Of a stretch of DNA of 61,070 bases, positions 60,791 to 61,070 are shown piece by piece; positions within the stretch are counted from its first letter, which is position 1; each line of letters begins with the position of its first letter. The DNA is from Lachnospiraceae bacterium. GTDB lineage: Bacteria; Bacillota; Clostridia; Lachnospirales; Lachnospiraceae. The notes beneath the pieces were generated by a model that was not told the DNA's origin, made no database searches, and was given only the letters and a program-made list of their open reading frames with translations. Where the stretch lies: positions 1 through 61,070 of the forward strand of contig JAJPXX010000127.1 in NCBI GenBank assembly GCA_021205225.1, in the 5' to 3' direction. The translations under genes and the position numbers were made by a program.

Positions 60791-61070
60791 GTCTGAGTTT
60801 ATCATTGTTTATTCAAAACTGTGTCAAAAGTTGTGTCAGAATCCTCTCCAGAATGCACTATACAGGAATGCATAAAAAAATCTTGTGGATATCGAGAACA
60901 TTTCCTCGGTATGCTCCCGGAACTGAGAGACGATCTACCAGACCGACAGCAGGGGCAGAAAAGCGAAAATTCCCCGATCAGCTTTTACAGGTTGTAGTGA
61001 AGTGGCAATTGTAAAGATTTGTAAAAAACTAAATATAATTCATTAAATAAAAATATTTTCCTTTTGAAAG

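Larger units (their letters stand above)
60597..61070. other. Terminal region without a supported gene
   Basis: Holds the GH2 terminator, a second hairpin with T-run (60745-60790), two direct repeats TGTGTCA (60820-60826 and 60832-60838) and an A/T-rich end. One 93-codon frame lacks a ribosome site and does not look like a real gene. The paired TGTGTCA copies resemble arm sites of tyrosine recombinases, but no integrase is in view. Confidence 0.45.

Noticed and set aside
60733..61014. 93-codon frame near the window end
   Set aside because: No start signal and composition unlike a protein; it covers a hairpin and direct repeats.
1..61070. tRNA, rRNA or known riboswitch
   Set aside because: No cloverleaf with GGTTCGA-type T-loop, no rRNA segment and no cobalamin riboswitch core were seen before hemB or cobU.

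Overview
The window looks like a chromosomal segment of a gut or rumen member of the Lachnospiraceae (Clostridia, Bacillota). The clues are strong AGGAGG-type ribosome sites, many cytosolic glycoside hydrolases (GH) without SusC/SusD genes, AraC-type regulators, a GPH-family sugar symporter, DegV and FakA-like proteins, and dispersed palindromic repeats. Genus cannot be fixed from sequence alone. No tRNA, rRNA, CRISPR array, transposase or phage structural gene was seen.

Layout. (1) 1-9284 is housekeeping mixed with accessory genes. It holds a promoter-driven AAA-ATPase/nuclease gene with a coupled 183-residue partner, a stand-alone FakA-like domain, the tetrapyrrole genes hemB and hemL, a large structured repeat, a second AAA-ATPase/nuclease gene abutting cobU, then cobS and a DUF4160/DUF2442 pair. 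(2) 9303-34839 is a first block of glycan genes: GH120 beta-xylosidase, two AraC regulators (one a fragment), three GH43 enzymes, an esterase, two GH78 alpha-L-rhamnosidases, a GH140-type enzyme and a GH3 enzyme. Inserted among them are an old-yellow-enzyme oxidoreductase, an M18 aminopeptidase and two DUF4143 ATPases. (3) 34946-41083 carries transporters and accessory genes: AEC permease, SGNH hydrolase, DegV, GPH-type symporter and a split ThrE-like exporter. (4) 41178-60596 is a second glycan block: GH43, AraC, GH2, GH78, GH3, MBL-fold hydrolase, two GH65 enzymes and a second GH2.

How it works together. None of the hydrolases shows an N-terminal signal peptide, so imported oligosaccharides or glycosides are probably dismantled inside the cell. 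Rhamnose (GH78), xylose/arabinose/galactose (GH43, GH120, GH2), possibly apiose (GH140) and glucose (GH3, GH65) would be removed, with import through the GPH symporter at 38151 or permeases elsewhere. The set fits pectin side chains, arabinogalactan or plant polyphenol/saponin glycosides; the exact substrate is inference.

Three structural themes go beyond ordinary annotation. First, a family of palindromic, multi-arm repeats with near-matching termini sits right behind stop codons, and its three internal arms show compensatory changes in their stems. Second, many conserved enzymes here carry in-frame low-complexity insertions, including an exact 33-bp tandem repeat, an 18-bp hexapeptide repeat and a 78-bp hairpin insertion. 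Third, four P-loop ATPases of two poorly understood families are spread over the first 23 kb, three of them preceded by unusual repeats or palindromes. Several gene stumps suggest recent loss by deletion.
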